From Chachezhania sediminis (GTDB taxonomy: Bacteria > Pseudomonadota > Alphaproteobacteria > Rhodobacterales > Rhodobacteraceae): 64,000 nucleotides of DNA. A program made the translations under genes and the position numbers. The stretch spans positions 124,001 through 188,000 of the forward strand of contig NZ_VOPH01000006.1 of NCBI RefSeq assembly GCF_009765275.1, written 5' to 3'. Numbering within the stretch: position 1 is the stretch's first letter; each line of letters starts with the position of its first letter. The notes beneath the pieces are model-generated. The model did no database searches, was not told the origin of the DNA, and saw only the letters and a list, made by a program, of their open reading frames with translations. Of this stretch, positions 1-8,028 are shown one piece after another.

Positions 1-508
1 AGATCGCACCGTTGCGCGTCGTGACGTTCAGGCGGCGCAGCGAATTCGCCCCCATATCGAAGTCCTTGGGCATGCCGCCCTTGCCCTTCACGCCACGGCG
101 GAACGGGACCGACTGCAGGCTGCCGTCCAGACCATAGTTCCACTGGTGGTACGGGCAGGTAAAGCTTTCGGCCTTGCCGCGATAGCTGCGGCAGAACTCG
201 GCGCCGCGATGGGCACAGCGGTTTTCGAAGGCGCGGATCACGCCTTCCTCGTCGCGGACGACGATGATCGGCATGGATCCCAGATAGGACCGGATGAAGC
301 TGCCGACTTCGGGCACCTCGACTTCCAGTCCGGCATAGTTCCAGGTGCGGCCCTGGAAGATGCGCTGCTGTTCCAGCTCGGCGATGTATTCGTCCGTATA
401 GATCCACTCGGGCACATGGTGGGGATCTTCCGGCCACGTGTAGTCCTTCAGCCGTTCGGCATCCGGGGCAACCTTCGAGCGGTCGGGGAATTGGGTCATG
501 TTGCCCAT
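1..508 (-). CDS. Rieske aromatic ring-hydroxylating oxygenase, large subunit (N-terminal part)
   Basis: This gene runs off the left edge, so only about 169 N-terminal residues are visible. They contain a complete Rieske 2Fe-2S motif, CAHRG followed about 18 residues later by CPYHQW, giving the two Cys and two His ligands typical of the large subunit of ring-hydroxylating oxygenases. Such enzymes take electrons from a reductase and insert oxygen into aromatic or related substrates. The catalytic mononuclear iron domain lies outside the window. The start at 508 follows a good ribosome site (CGGAGG); a second ATG lies three codons in. The gene sits downstream of, and in the same direction as, the tcuB-like operon, but about 360 bases separate them, so it probably has its own promoter. 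The substrate cannot be told. Confidence 0.9.
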   Translation of the reverse strand, partial: MGNMTQFPDRSKVAPDAERLKDYTWPEDPHHVPEWIYTDEYIAELEQQRIFQGRTWNYAGLEVEVPEVGSFIRSYLGSMPIIVVRDEEGVIRAFENRCAHRGAEFCRSYRGKAESFTCPYHQWNYGLDGSLQSVPFRRGVKGKGGMPKDFDMGANSLRRLNVTTRNGAI

Positions 509-865
509 GGCAGTCCTCCGCATCGGTACGCCCGTCCAGAACGGTCGGGCGGCCTGTCGTTCCGGGATCAGACTGCGGCCCGCAAAACGTCCTGTCAAAG
601 CAAACCGTACGAATTTTGAAACTTTTCGTATTTTTGGTGAGGCTGAGCAAATCTTATGCGCACCCACCCCATGACCTCGCCCATTCCGTGTGGGTTGCCG
701 AAGAATCAGGCGAATTCTTGAGAAACGGAGATGGAAACGGGGCCGCACCGACCCTGCATCCTGCCGGGACCGGTGCAGATTCGCCGCGCTCGGCGCACGG
801 GCGGATCAAATGTAAAATTTCCGGAACAAGTACCGAAAACAGAACGTCCCGACCGCGATACGCGA
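509..865. promoter_or_regulatory. Upstream region of the Rieske oxygenase gene, with inverted repeat
   Basis: This 357-base gap holds no gene I can support. On the minus strand, TTGACA (complement of 593-598) is a good -35 candidate for the oxygenase gene, although I see no convincing -10 box at the right distance. Just upstream, 608-630 carries the inverted repeat TACGAA-N11-TTCGTA in an AT-rich patch, a plausible regulator site. The part near 866 would hold the end of the tcuB transcript, but I found no strong terminator. The open frames in this gap have no recognisable content. Confidence 0.4.
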
Positions 866-1984
866 TCAATGACCGGCGCGGCGCTGCTCCCACGCGTTTC
901 GGGCCAGGGCCATGCCGCGATAGATGCCGTGCACGAACTTGCCATAGGGCATGGTCAGAAACAGCGTCATCACCGCACCCAGATGCAGGACCAGCATCGG
1001 CCCCATCGCAGGGGTGTGACGCAGGAAGGCCAGCAGCAGCCCGGTCAGACCCGTCGCGAACAGCATCGCGATGAAGGCCACGTCCATGCCGCGGCTTTCG
1101 GTGTCCCACAGATGGGCCGGGCGCTTCATCTTGGCCAGGAACAGGCCCACCGGCCCCACGACCAAACCGATACCGCCCAGCGTGCCCAGCACGACGGGCA
1201 GATCCCAATAGGGATAGGGCGCCTCGCGCCCCAGCAGGTAGTGGTACAGCGTCGCGATGCAGGTCGCGGCAAAGCACAGGCCGAAGCCATAGAAGGTAAG
1301 ATGGTGCCACAGCTTGCGCGGATCGCCCCCCTGCCCTTCGTTCCCGGCACAGCCCGGCCCGCCCCCGTCCAAATGGGTTAGCCGCGCGGCCTGGTGCCCG
1401 GCGCGCGCCAGGTCGATCGCGGCGGGCGCCCCGCCCGCCAGATCGCGCCAGAAGGCCAGCGCCCCCATGCCGATAGCCACCAGCATGTACAGGAACGCGG
1501 CCCCGAACAGCGCCGCCATCACGTTGTGGGGCATCAGGGCATAAAAGTTCTCGGGGTGCAGATAGGCGGTGAACAGGTCGCCGCCATGGACCACGATCAT
1601 GCCCAGCAGGAAGGCCGAGACGACGACCAGGAAACCCAGCCCGATCCACAAGCCGTTTCGCCTGAACACCGGCTGCAGCGCGGCGGGCCAGGCGTATTCG
1701 GCGTAGCTGTCGTTCCTGACCTTCGCCAGAACCTGGGGCACGTTCACGTCGAATTCGTGCGGGGGCGAAAACTGGCACGCATCGTGGCAGGCCCCGCAGT
1801 TGTGGCAGAGGTTGGCAAGATAGCGCAGGTCCGCGTCGTGGAAGGCACGGCGCAGTTCCATCGCCGGGAAGACCGGACAGATCCCTTCGCAATAGCGGCA
1901 GGAATTGCAGACCGTCATCAGGCGGTCGGCCTCGGCCAGCATCGGCGTGGCGTGGGGCAGGATGGGTGCTCCGGCGTCAGACAT
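866..1984 (-). CDS. tcuB: TcuB/CitB-like iron-sulfur membrane electron-transfer protein
   Basis: This 372-residue protein has two 4Fe-4S-type cysteine clusters near its N-terminus, CNSCRYCEGICP at about residues 26-37 and CHNCGACHDAC at about 60-70, followed by several hydrophobic membrane segments. That is the layout of TcuB (CitB), the partner that reoxidises the FAD of tricarballylate dehydrogenase TcuA and passes electrons to the quinone pool. It overlaps the end of tcuA by 8 bases and is the last gene of a five-gene minus-strand operon. Family knowledge supports the electron-transfer role; that tricarballylate is the substrate here is only inferred, because no citrate-type transporter TcuC is next to it and related pairs serve other oxidations. 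Confidence 0.85.
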   Translation of the reverse strand: MSDAGAPILPHATPMLAEADRLMTVCNSCRYCEGICPVFPAMELRRAFHDADLRYLANLCHNCGACHDACQFSPPHEFDVNVPQVLAKVRNDSYAEYAWPAALQPVFRRNGLWIGLGFLVVVSAFLLGMIVVHGGDLFTAYLHPENFYALMPHNVMAALFGAAFLYMLVAIGMGALAFWRDLAGGAPAAIDLARAGHQAARLTHLDGGGPGCAGNEGQGGDPRKLWHHLTFYGFGLCFAATCIATLYHYLLGREAPYPYWDLPVVLGTLGGIGLVVGPVGLFLAKMKRPAHLWDTESRGMDVAFIAMLFATGLTGLLLAFLRHTPAMGPMLVLHLGAVMTLFLTMPYGKFVHGIYRGMALARNAWEQRRAGH

Positions 1985-3380
1985 GGGCCGCGGCCTCCTC
2001 TCCGGCGATGCGCCCGAAGACGCTGCCGATTGTCATGCCGATCCCGGCGGCATAGCCCTGCCCCAACACGTTTCCGGCCATGATCTCGCCCGCTGCGAAC
2101 ATGTTGTCGCTGGGCGTGCCGTCGGCCATCAGGATCCGCGCCTGCGCGTCCACCCGGACGCCCAGATAGGTGAAGGTGATCCCCGGCCGTACAGGATAGG
2201 CATAGAAAGGCGCGGATTCGATCTTCTGCGCCCAGTTCGTCTTGTCGATGTCCAGCCCCTCGGTCCGGTTCCCGTCGGGTTCCGTGTGATCGAAGGGCTT
2301 GCCACCCACGACATGAGCGTTGAAGCCTTGGATCTCGGCCATGAAGGCCACGGGATCCAGGTCCAGCTTCGTGGCCAGTTCGGCCAGCGTCGGAGCAGAG
2401 ATCGGCGGGTAAAGCGACGGCATGAACCGTTCCAGGTTTGGCGCATCGAAGACGATATAGGCGATCTGGTCGGGCTGGTTCGCCACCAACCGGCCCCAGA
2501 TGGCATAGCGCTTGGGCCAGATATCTTCGCCCTCGTCATAGAAACGCTTGGCGTGCTTGTTCACAACGACCCCGAAGACGACACAGTCCAGCCGGGTGAT
2601 GATGCCCCCATCGAACTTCGGCGCACGGGCGTCGATGGCCACGGCGTGGCATTGGGTCGGGTCGCCGATCTGCTGCATGCCGCCGTCGATCAGCATCCGC
2701 GTGACCGTGCCCCGGTTATAGGGCGTGCCGCGGATCAGGAAGTTCTCCGCCTTCTCACCCCAGCCTTCCTTCAACCATTCGACATTCGCCTCGAACCCGC
2801 CGCAGGCCGCTACGAAGACCGGAGTTTCCACGCGATGATCCGCACCGCCCTGGCGCACGGTCAGTGCCCGGCAGGTGCCCCCGTCGATATCCAGGCCCAC
2901 GACTTCGGCATCATAGGCAATGTCCACCCCAAGGCTTTCGGCCGTGCGGTAAAGCGTGTTCAACATCGACCGACCGCCACCCAGGAAGAAGGAATTGGTC
3001 CGCCCAAGGCTGAGCGTTCCGCCCAGCGAGGGCTGAAACCGCACGCCCTGCTCCTGGATCCAGGTCAACATGTCCTTGGACAGGTGGATCATGTGCCGCG
3101 CCAGCGTCTGGTCGGTGTTGCCGCCGGTGACGCGCAGCAGGTCGTCGAAGAACTCCTCCTCGGTATAGGGCCCGGTCAGTGTGTCGGTGGCGTGGTCATG
3201 GGCGCAGCGCATGTTGCGGGTATGACGTGTGTTGCCGCCGCGATAGAATTTCGGTGCAGCTTCCAGCACCAGCACGCGCTTGCCCGCCCGCCGCGCGGCG
3301 ATGGCCGCGCAAAGCGCGGCATTGCCCCCGCCGGCCACGATCACGTCGCGGGGCACCAGGAAATCGACGGCATCAGTCAC
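1977..3380 (-). CDS. tcuA: TcuA-like FAD-dependent tricarballylate dehydrogenase
   Basis: The 467-residue product begins with an FAD-binding Rossmann motif (DVIVAGGGNAALCAAIAA, about residues 13-30) and continues as a flavoprotein of the fumarate reductase/succinate dehydrogenase family. A GGNTRHTRNMR stretch and a C-terminal glycine-rich FAD-contact region (NVLGQGYAAGIGMTIG) match TcuA-type enzymes. The family reaction is oxidation of tricarballylate to cis-aconitate. It overlaps the quinone oxidoreductase gene by 8 bases and tcuB by 8 bases, so the three are translationally coupled. The operon with acyl-CoA synthetase and thioesterase is not the classical tcuRABC context, so the true substrate may be another saturated carboxylate or a ring intermediate. 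Confidence 0.82.
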   Translation of the reverse strand: MTDAVDFLVPRDVIVAGGGNAALCAAIAARRAGKRVLVLEAAPKFYRGGNTRHTRNMRCAHDHATDTLTGPYTEEEFFDDLLRVTGGNTDQTLARHMIHLSKDMLTWIQEQGVRFQPSLGGTLSLGRTNSFFLGGGRSMLNTLYRTAESLGVDIAYDAEVVGLDIDGGTCRALTVRQGGADHRVETPVFVAACGGFEANVEWLKEGWGEKAENFLIRGTPYNRGTVTRMLIDGGMQQIGDPTQCHAVAIDARAPKFDGGIITRLDCVVFGVVVNKHAKRFYDEGEDIWPKRYAIWGRLVANQPDQIAYIVFDAPNLERFMPSLYPPISAPTLAELATKLDLDPVAFMAEIQGFNAHVVGGKPFDHTEPDGNRTEGLDIDKTNWAQKIESAPFYAYPVRPGITFTYLGVRVDAQARILMADGTPSDNMFAAGEIMAGNVLGQGYAAGIGMTIGSVFGRIAGEEAAAHV

Positions 3381-4380
3381 GGGGCGGCACCAGCAAGACG
3401 CGGCCCCTGGCCTTGCGGGACAGAAGATCGTCCAGCGCCGTAGCCCAGTCCTTCAGCGGGTAATGCACCCGCGACCCGGCCTTGATCCGGCCTTCGGCGG
3501 CCAGCGAGAGGATTTCGGTAAAGGCGTCCTGCATCAGTTCGGGCATCCGTTTGCGATAGTCCGAAACCTGGATACCAGAGACTTCCATGTTCTTCAGCAT
3601 CAGGTAGTTCGCCTTCACCTCGGGGATGCGACCCGCGGCAAAGCCCACCACCACGACCCGGCCGCGCCAGGCCACGGTCCGCAGGGCGGCGTCGAAGACG
3701 TCGCCTCCGACGGGATCGATCACCACATCGGCGCCCTTGCCACCGGTCTGGGCAAAGACCTGTTCGCGGAAGGAATTGCGCAGATCCGGCTGCGACAGGT
3801 CGACGATGCCGTTTGCCCCGGCCTCCATCACCTCGGCCGCGCGATCGGGGGAGGACACGGCCGCCAGCACCTTCACGCCACGGGCCCGGGCCAGCTGGAT
3901 CGCGGCATTGCCAACGGCGCCGGTGGCGCCCAGGACCAGGACGGTTTCGCCATCCGCCAGGCGCCCGCGTTCGAAAAGCGACACCCAGGCGGTGTCAAAG
4001 GCCAGCGACAGCACGGCCGCGTCTTCGCAGCTGACACCATCGGGCAGCTTATAGGCGGTGATGGCCGGCACGATAGCCGCACCCGCGTAGCCGCCGCTTT
4101 CCGCCATTGCCAGCACCCGGTCGCCGGGGGCAAAATCCGTCACGTCGGGCCCCACCGCCAGAACGGTTCCGGCCGGACCCTTTCCGGGGGTAAACGGACG
4201 TTCGGGCAGGAACTGGTACTTGCCGGTGAAGACCAGCGTGTCGACGAAGTTCGCCGGGACGAAGTCGACCTCGATCAGAAGCTCCCCTGCTCCGGGCTCC
4301 GCAAGGGTCACATCCCGGAAATCGGCGGCTTCGATGGGGCCGAAATCGTCGATGACGACAGCCTTGGTGGTGATGCTCAT
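3373..4380 (-). CDS. NADPH:quinone oxidoreductase, zinc-independent MDR family
   Basis: This 335-residue protein belongs to the medium-chain dehydrogenase/reductase superfamily in its quinone oxidoreductase branch. It has the N-terminal GroES-like domain and the nucleotide-binding motif GATGAVGNAAIQLARARG near residue 150. The structural and catalytic zinc cysteines of alcohol dehydrogenases are not seen, which fits the zeta-crystallin-like QOR group. It could reduce a quinone or an enoyl/enone intermediate. It overlaps the thioesterase gene by four bases (ATGA) and tcuA by eight, placing it in the middle of the operon. A role as enoyl reductase on a CoA thioester made by the upstream synthetase is possible but not shown. 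Confidence 0.85.
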   Translation of the reverse strand: MSITTKAVVIDDFGPIEAADFRDVTLAEPGAGELLIEVDFVPANFVDTLVFTGKYQFLPERPFTPGKGPAGTVLAVGPDVTDFAPGDRVLAMAESGGYAGAAIVPAITAYKLPDGVSCEDAAVLSLAFDTAWVSLFERGRLADGETVLVLGATGAVGNAAIQLARARGVKVLAAVSSPDRAAEVMEAGANGIVDLSQPDLRNSFREQVFAQTGGKGADVVIDPVGGDVFDAALRTVAWRGRVVVVGFAAGRIPEVKANYLMLKNMEVSGIQVSDYRKRMPELMQDAFTEILSLAAEGRIKAGSRVHYPLKDWATALDDLLSRKARGRVLLVPPRD

Positions 4381-4787
4381 TGCGCACCTCCGGTATTGGT
4401 GAAATTTCCCCGGGCGATGGCCACAAGGCTATTGTCGGCGTGGATCTCGACATCGACGCGCAGCAGCGACCGGCCCAGCCGCCGGACCGTCGCCGTGGCG
4501 ATCAGATCGACCGGCGACGCGGGGCGCAGATACTCGATGTGCAGCCCGATAGTGGGTGTCCGGCCCCCGGTCGCGATGGCCGACACGGCGTAGCCTGCGA
4601 CATCGGCCAGACTGGCCAGGATCCCGCCGTGAAAGAGGTAGGGATCGGTGCCGCCCGCCAGTTCCGGCCGGAACGGCAGTGCGACCTGGACCCGGTCCGG
4701 CTCGACCGTGACCGCGCGCAGGCCCAGCCAGGCATTGAAGGGCGGGCGGGTCAGTTCCTCGGTCAGGCGGGCCAGCGGATCCATCAC
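4377..4787 (-). CDS. PaaI-type hotdog-fold acyl-CoA thioesterase
   Basis: This 136-residue protein has the size and central motif of hotdog thioesterases: FHGGILASLADVAGYA (about residues 52-67), where the HGG turn and the acidic residue in the following helix form the active site of the PaaI/4-hydroxybenzoyl-CoA thioesterase group. Such enzymes hydrolyse acyl- or aroyl-CoA esters, often as a release valve that recovers CoA from dead-end intermediates. It overlaps the acyl-CoA synthetase gene at its start and the quinone oxidoreductase gene at its end by four bases each. The pairing of a CoA ligase with a thioesterase supports a CoA-thioester stage in the pathway. Confidence 0.85.
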   Translation of the reverse strand: MMDPLARLTEELTRPPFNAWLGLRAVTVEPDRVQVALPFRPELAGGTDPYLFHGGILASLADVAGYAVSAIATGGRTPTIGLHIEYLRPASPVDLIATATVRRLGRSLLRVDVEIHADNSLVAIARGNFTNTGGAQ

Positions 4788-6463
4788 GCGGCCCCGGAGA
4801 ACCGCACCGGCACCGGCTTCAACCGGCCCGCGTCGATATCCGGCAACAGCGCGCGTTTCAGCATCTTGCCCGAGGCAGAAAGCGGGATTTCGTCCACCTC
4901 CAGATAGTATTCCGGCATGTCGTATTTCGACAGGCCCGCGTCATGCAGGTGTGTCAGAACGTCCTGCGGATCCAGGCCCCCGTTCTTGGGCATGACCACA
5001 AGGCAGACCTTTTCGCCCAGCCGTTCGTCCCTGACGCCCAGGGCCGCAACCCGCTCGACACCGGGATGGCGCATGGTCAGCTGTTCGATCCGCGCGGGGT
5101 GGATGTTGTGACCGCCGCGGATGATGATTTCCTTCAGGCGGCCCGTCAGCGTCAGATAGCCGTCCTCGTCCATCCGGCCCAGGTCGCCGGTCATGAACCA
5201 GCCATTGGCGTTGAAGGCCCGTTCGGTCGCGTTCTGGTCGTCGAAATAGCCCATCATCAGGCTGGCCCCGCGCCCGCCGATATGGCCGATCTCGCCCGCC
5301 GGCAGTTCGCGGTTCGGGTCGTCGATCGCAAAGACCTTCACCTCGTAACCCGGACAGGCCCGGCCCGAGGTGCCCACCACCCGTTCCGGCGCATCGCCGG
5401 GATGGGTGTAATGGTGCGAACAGGCCTCGGTCATGCCATAGCCGGACTGCGGGGTGATGCCATGCGTCAGCAGCCGTTCGACCACCCAGCCCGGCACCGC
5501 CGCACCGGAAATGCGAAAGCCCTTCAGGTCCGGCAGCACCGGGCGGGCGGTTTCGGTCTCGATCTCGACCAGCAGGTCCATTGCGTGGGCCGGCACACCG
5601 AACAGGAACGTGGCCCCCAGTTCGCGCAGCCGCGGCAGCAGGGCCTGGCCCCGGGGCAGATCGTGGATCACCAGCTCTCCCCCGCTCAGAAGAGTCAGGA
5701 CCAGCGCGCCAAAGCCCAGATTGTGGCTGAGCGGACCAAGGGTGTAGGTCACGCTGTCCGCGTCGAAGCCCCAGTCGGCGGCGATGGCGCGGGCATTGGC
5801 CAACAGCGTGTTCGACGAGTGCATTACGCCCTTCGGCTCTCCCGTCGTGCCGGACGTGAAGGCGAGGTAGACGATATCGGTCCCTGTGCGCGACGCGGGT
5901 TCTGCGCCTTCGCCCAGGTCCAGCGCCGTGGCGATGTCGTCCGCGGTCCGGGCGGCGGGACGCGACAGCAGGCAGGTATAGGCCAGGTCCGCGATCTCTG
6001 CCGCGCCTTTCAGGATATCGTGGCGGTCGGCATCGGCGCCGAAGCCGGCCTCGACCACCAGGGCGCGGGCGCGCATCCGACCCAGAAGGATGCAGATTTC
6101 GCCCACGGTGTGATTGCGGTGCAGCGACGGGCACAGGACGAAGCCCCCGGCGGCACAGGCCGACAGAAGGACCGCAAGCTCGGCACGGCTGCTGATCCAG
6201 GCGGCGACCCGATCTCCGGGCTTCAGACCCGCGGCGGCCAGGCGGGCCGCAAGGCCTCTGGCCAGATCGGCCAGATCGCCGTAGGTCAGCGCGATGCCCT
6301 GATCCCGCACGGCAATGGCATCCGGCCGGGTGGCGGCCCGGTTCAGTACACAGTCGTGAATGGTGTCGTCGGACCAGAAGCCGGCCTTGGTGAAGTCAGC
6401 GACCATATCGGGCGTCAACCGGGTAAGCATGTTCTGGGGGGAACGAGGCTGATCTGCTGCCAT
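4784..6463 (-). CDS. AMP-forming acyl-CoA synthetase (ANL superfamily)
   Basis: The 559-residue protein shows the ANL signature motifs in order: the phosphate-binding loop YLAFTSGTTGEPKGVMHS (about residues 201-218), YGMTEA, the TGDLGRMDEDGYL hinge segment, GRLKEIIIRGG and the C-terminal catalytic lysine region SASGKMLKR. It should activate a carboxylic acid to its acyl-adenylate and then its CoA ester. The N-terminal style resembles cyclohexanecarboxylate-CoA ligase relatives, but substrate is not readable by eye. It is first in a five-gene operon; the chosen ATG follows AAGAGGG at suitable spacing. Three copies of a 13-base motif shared with the nearby XRE regulator's promoter lie upstream, implying control by that regulator. 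Confidence 0.9.
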   Translation of the reverse strand: MAADQPRSPQNMLTRLTPDMVADFTKAGFWSDDTIHDCVLNRAATRPDAIAVRDQGIALTYGDLADLARGLAARLAAAGLKPGDRVAAWISSRAELAVLLSACAAGGFVLCPSLHRNHTVGEICILLGRMRARALVVEAGFGADADRHDILKGAAEIADLAYTCLLSRPAARTADDIATALDLGEGAEPASRTGTDIVYLAFTSGTTGEPKGVMHSSNTLLANARAIAADWGFDADSVTYTLGPLSHNLGFGALVLTLLSGGELVIHDLPRGQALLPRLRELGATFLFGVPAHAMDLLVEIETETARPVLPDLKGFRISGAAVPGWVVERLLTHGITPQSGYGMTEACSHHYTHPGDAPERVVGTSGRACPGYEVKVFAIDDPNRELPAGEIGHIGGRGASLMMGYFDDQNATERAFNANGWFMTGDLGRMDEDGYLTLTGRLKEIIIRGGHNIHPARIEQLTMRHPGVERVAALGVRDERLGEKVCLVVMPKNGGLDPQDVLTHLHDAGLSKYDMPEYYLEVDEIPLSASGKMLKRALLPDIDAGRLKPVPVRFSGAA

Positions 6464-6503
6464 CTGGCCCTCTTGTTCGGGATCGGGGCGATGCCCGACT
6501 AGA

Positions 6504-6576
6504 GTTCCATTTCTGGTACTTCACCCCCCGTATCGTTTCAATAATAAAATGCCGGGACAAAAAATTCCGTTTCCTG
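6504..6576. promoter_or_regulatory. Operator-like 13-bp repeats before the acyl-CoA synthetase operon
   Basis: Three matches to a motif of the form GTWYCRTTTCYGG lie here: GTTCCATTTCTGG (6504-6516), GTATCGTTTCAAT (6530-6542) and ATTCCGTTTCCTG (6564-6576). The same motif recurs before the amidase, the XRE regulator and the TAXI receptor. The surrounding 6464-6622 gap is locally AT-rich (AATAATAAAAT at 6540-6550) and must hold the promoter of the minus-strand operon. I infer binding by the XRE protein encoded at 8029. Confidence 0.5.
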
Positions 6577-6622
6577 AACGGCGCCCGTGCCTATTTCCGC
6601 GGCTGCTCCAAGGCCGGCACGC

Positions 6623-7876
6623 TCAGCTTCGCAGCGTCTCCAGCCAGCGGGCGGCGTCCAGAAGTTGAAGATCGCTCCAGGGACGCGCCACAAGTTGCAC
6701 GCCCAACGGAAGGCCCCCCGTGCCGGTGCCGAAGGTCACGGTCACGGCCGGGCAGCGCAGGGTGCTCCACAATTCCTGCAAGCGCGGGTCGCCGGTGGAC
6801 CCCAGCCCCACTGGCGCCACGCCGGGTGTGACGGCGGTCAACAGGATGGCATGGTCGCCGAACAGTGCATCCAGGTCGGCCCGGGCCCGGTCCAGCGCGG
6901 CGGCCGCAGCGATGTAGGACGCGCCGTCCACGGTCAGCCCGCGGGAAAAGACTTCCTGCGATTCGGTGCGGGCGCTGCCGATGGCCCCGGCCCAGCCTTC
7001 CATGTTCGCGGCACGCTCGAAGGCGTTAACCAGCCTGCGATGGGCCGTCAGGGCGGCGAATTCCTGGGGAAGCGGCACATCGGCAACCCGCGCGCCCGCC
7101 CTGGAAAAAGCCTGCGCGGCGGCCTCGACCACACGTGCTGCCTCTTCGGAAACGGTGTCCCACAGATGCGTACGGCACAGGCCCACCGACGGCACCGTTT
7201 CAGGGGCAGAGGGGACGGGCAGGCGCATCATGGCGGCGTGCACCTCGGCCAGGTCATTGGCGGAACGGGCAATCACGCCCACGGTGTCGAAGCCATGGGC
7301 GGCCGGCAGCATGCCCGAAATGGGCCACGACCCAAAGGTCGGCTTGAACCCCGCAACACCGCAAAAGGCGGCCGGACGCATGACGGATCCCCCGGTCTGG
7401 GTGCCCAAGGCAAAGGTCGCCATACCCGCCGCCACCGCCGCGGCCGACCCGCTGGACGATCCGCCCGGCGTGCGCGACGGGTCCTTCGGATGACAGGTGG
7501 CGGCAGGTGCCGTGCCCGCGAATTCCGCCGTCGCGGTCTTGCCCAGGACGATGCCCCCGGCATGGCGCAGCCGCGCCACCGACCCCGCGTCGAAGGGCGG
7601 CTGGTAGTCGCTGTAAAGTGTACTGCCCTGTTCGGTCGGCATGTCGGCAGTATCCAGCACGTCCTTCACGCCAAAGGGAATTCCGGCAAGCGGCCCCGCG
7701 GGTCGGGCCAGTGCCGCCTGCCGCGCGCCATCCGCGTCGACATGGACATAGGCGCCGATCCCGGCGTCCAGCGCGGCGATCCGGTCCAGGTGCGCCTCGA
7801 CCACCTGCGGCACCGACAGACGGCCACTGCCGATCTCGGTCCGAAGGGTGGCAATGTCGGCCTGGGTCACGTCCAT
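6623..7876 (-). CDS. Amidase-signature family amidase
   Basis: This is a 417-residue amidase-signature enzyme. It has the catalytic lysine in GIPFGVKDVLDT, the signature PGGSSSGSAAAVAAGMA with the cis-serine, and the nucleophile region TQTGGSVMRPAAFCGVAGFK. The triad Ser-cisSer-Lys therefore looks complete. Members hydrolyse amides, ureas or hydrazides to the acid plus ammonia. An upstream in-frame ATG would add 20 residues that run across the operator repeats, so I prefer the ATG at 7876. The gene lies alone between two blocks that share a regulatory motif and probably releases an aromatic or heteroaromatic acid that the rest of the cluster then attacks; that link is inference. Confidence 0.88.
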   Translation of the reverse strand: MDVTQADIATLRTEIGSGRLSVPQVVEAHLDRIAALDAGIGAYVHVDADGARQAALARPAGPLAGIPFGVKDVLDTADMPTEQGSTLYSDYQPPFDAGSVARLRHAGGIVLGKTATAEFAGTAPAATCHPKDPSRTPGGSSSGSAAAVAAGMATFALGTQTGGSVMRPAAFCGVAGFKPTFGSWPISGMLPAAHGFDTVGVIARSANDLAEVHAAMMRLPVPSAPETVPSVGLCRTHLWDTVSEEAARVVEAAAQAFSRAGARVADVPLPQEFAALTAHRRLVNAFERAANMEGWAGAIGSARTESQEVFSRGLTVDGASYIAAAAALDRARADLDALFGDHAILLTAVTPGVAPVGLGSTGDPRLQELWSTLRCPAVTVTFGTGTGGLPLGVQLVARPWSDLQLLDAARWLETLRS

Positions 7877-7893
7877 GACAGAATCCTGTATCA

Positions 7894-8007
7894 GTTCCGT
7901 TTCTGGTACGGTTTCCGGCATTCCGCCCGGACGCAAGCGAAATGCGTTCCGGTGCCGGTTCCGATTGCCCAGGCGCGCCGCATTTGCTTCATTCCCGGAA
8001 ACGATAC
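7894..8007. promoter_or_regulatory. Divergent promoter region with operator-like repeats (amidase / XRE regulator)
   Basis: Between the amidase start (7876) and the regulator start (8029) there are copies of GTWYCRTTTCYGG: GTTCCGTTTCTGG (7894-7906), an overlapping GTACGGTTTCCGG (7906-7918, one mismatch) and, on the minus strand, GTATCGTTTCCGG (complement of 7995-8007). The orientation toward each gene and their position within 30 bases of each start suit autoregulation and control of the amidase by the XRE protein. Confidence 0.5.
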
Positions 8008-8028
8008 AAAATCAGGCGAGGGTCCACC

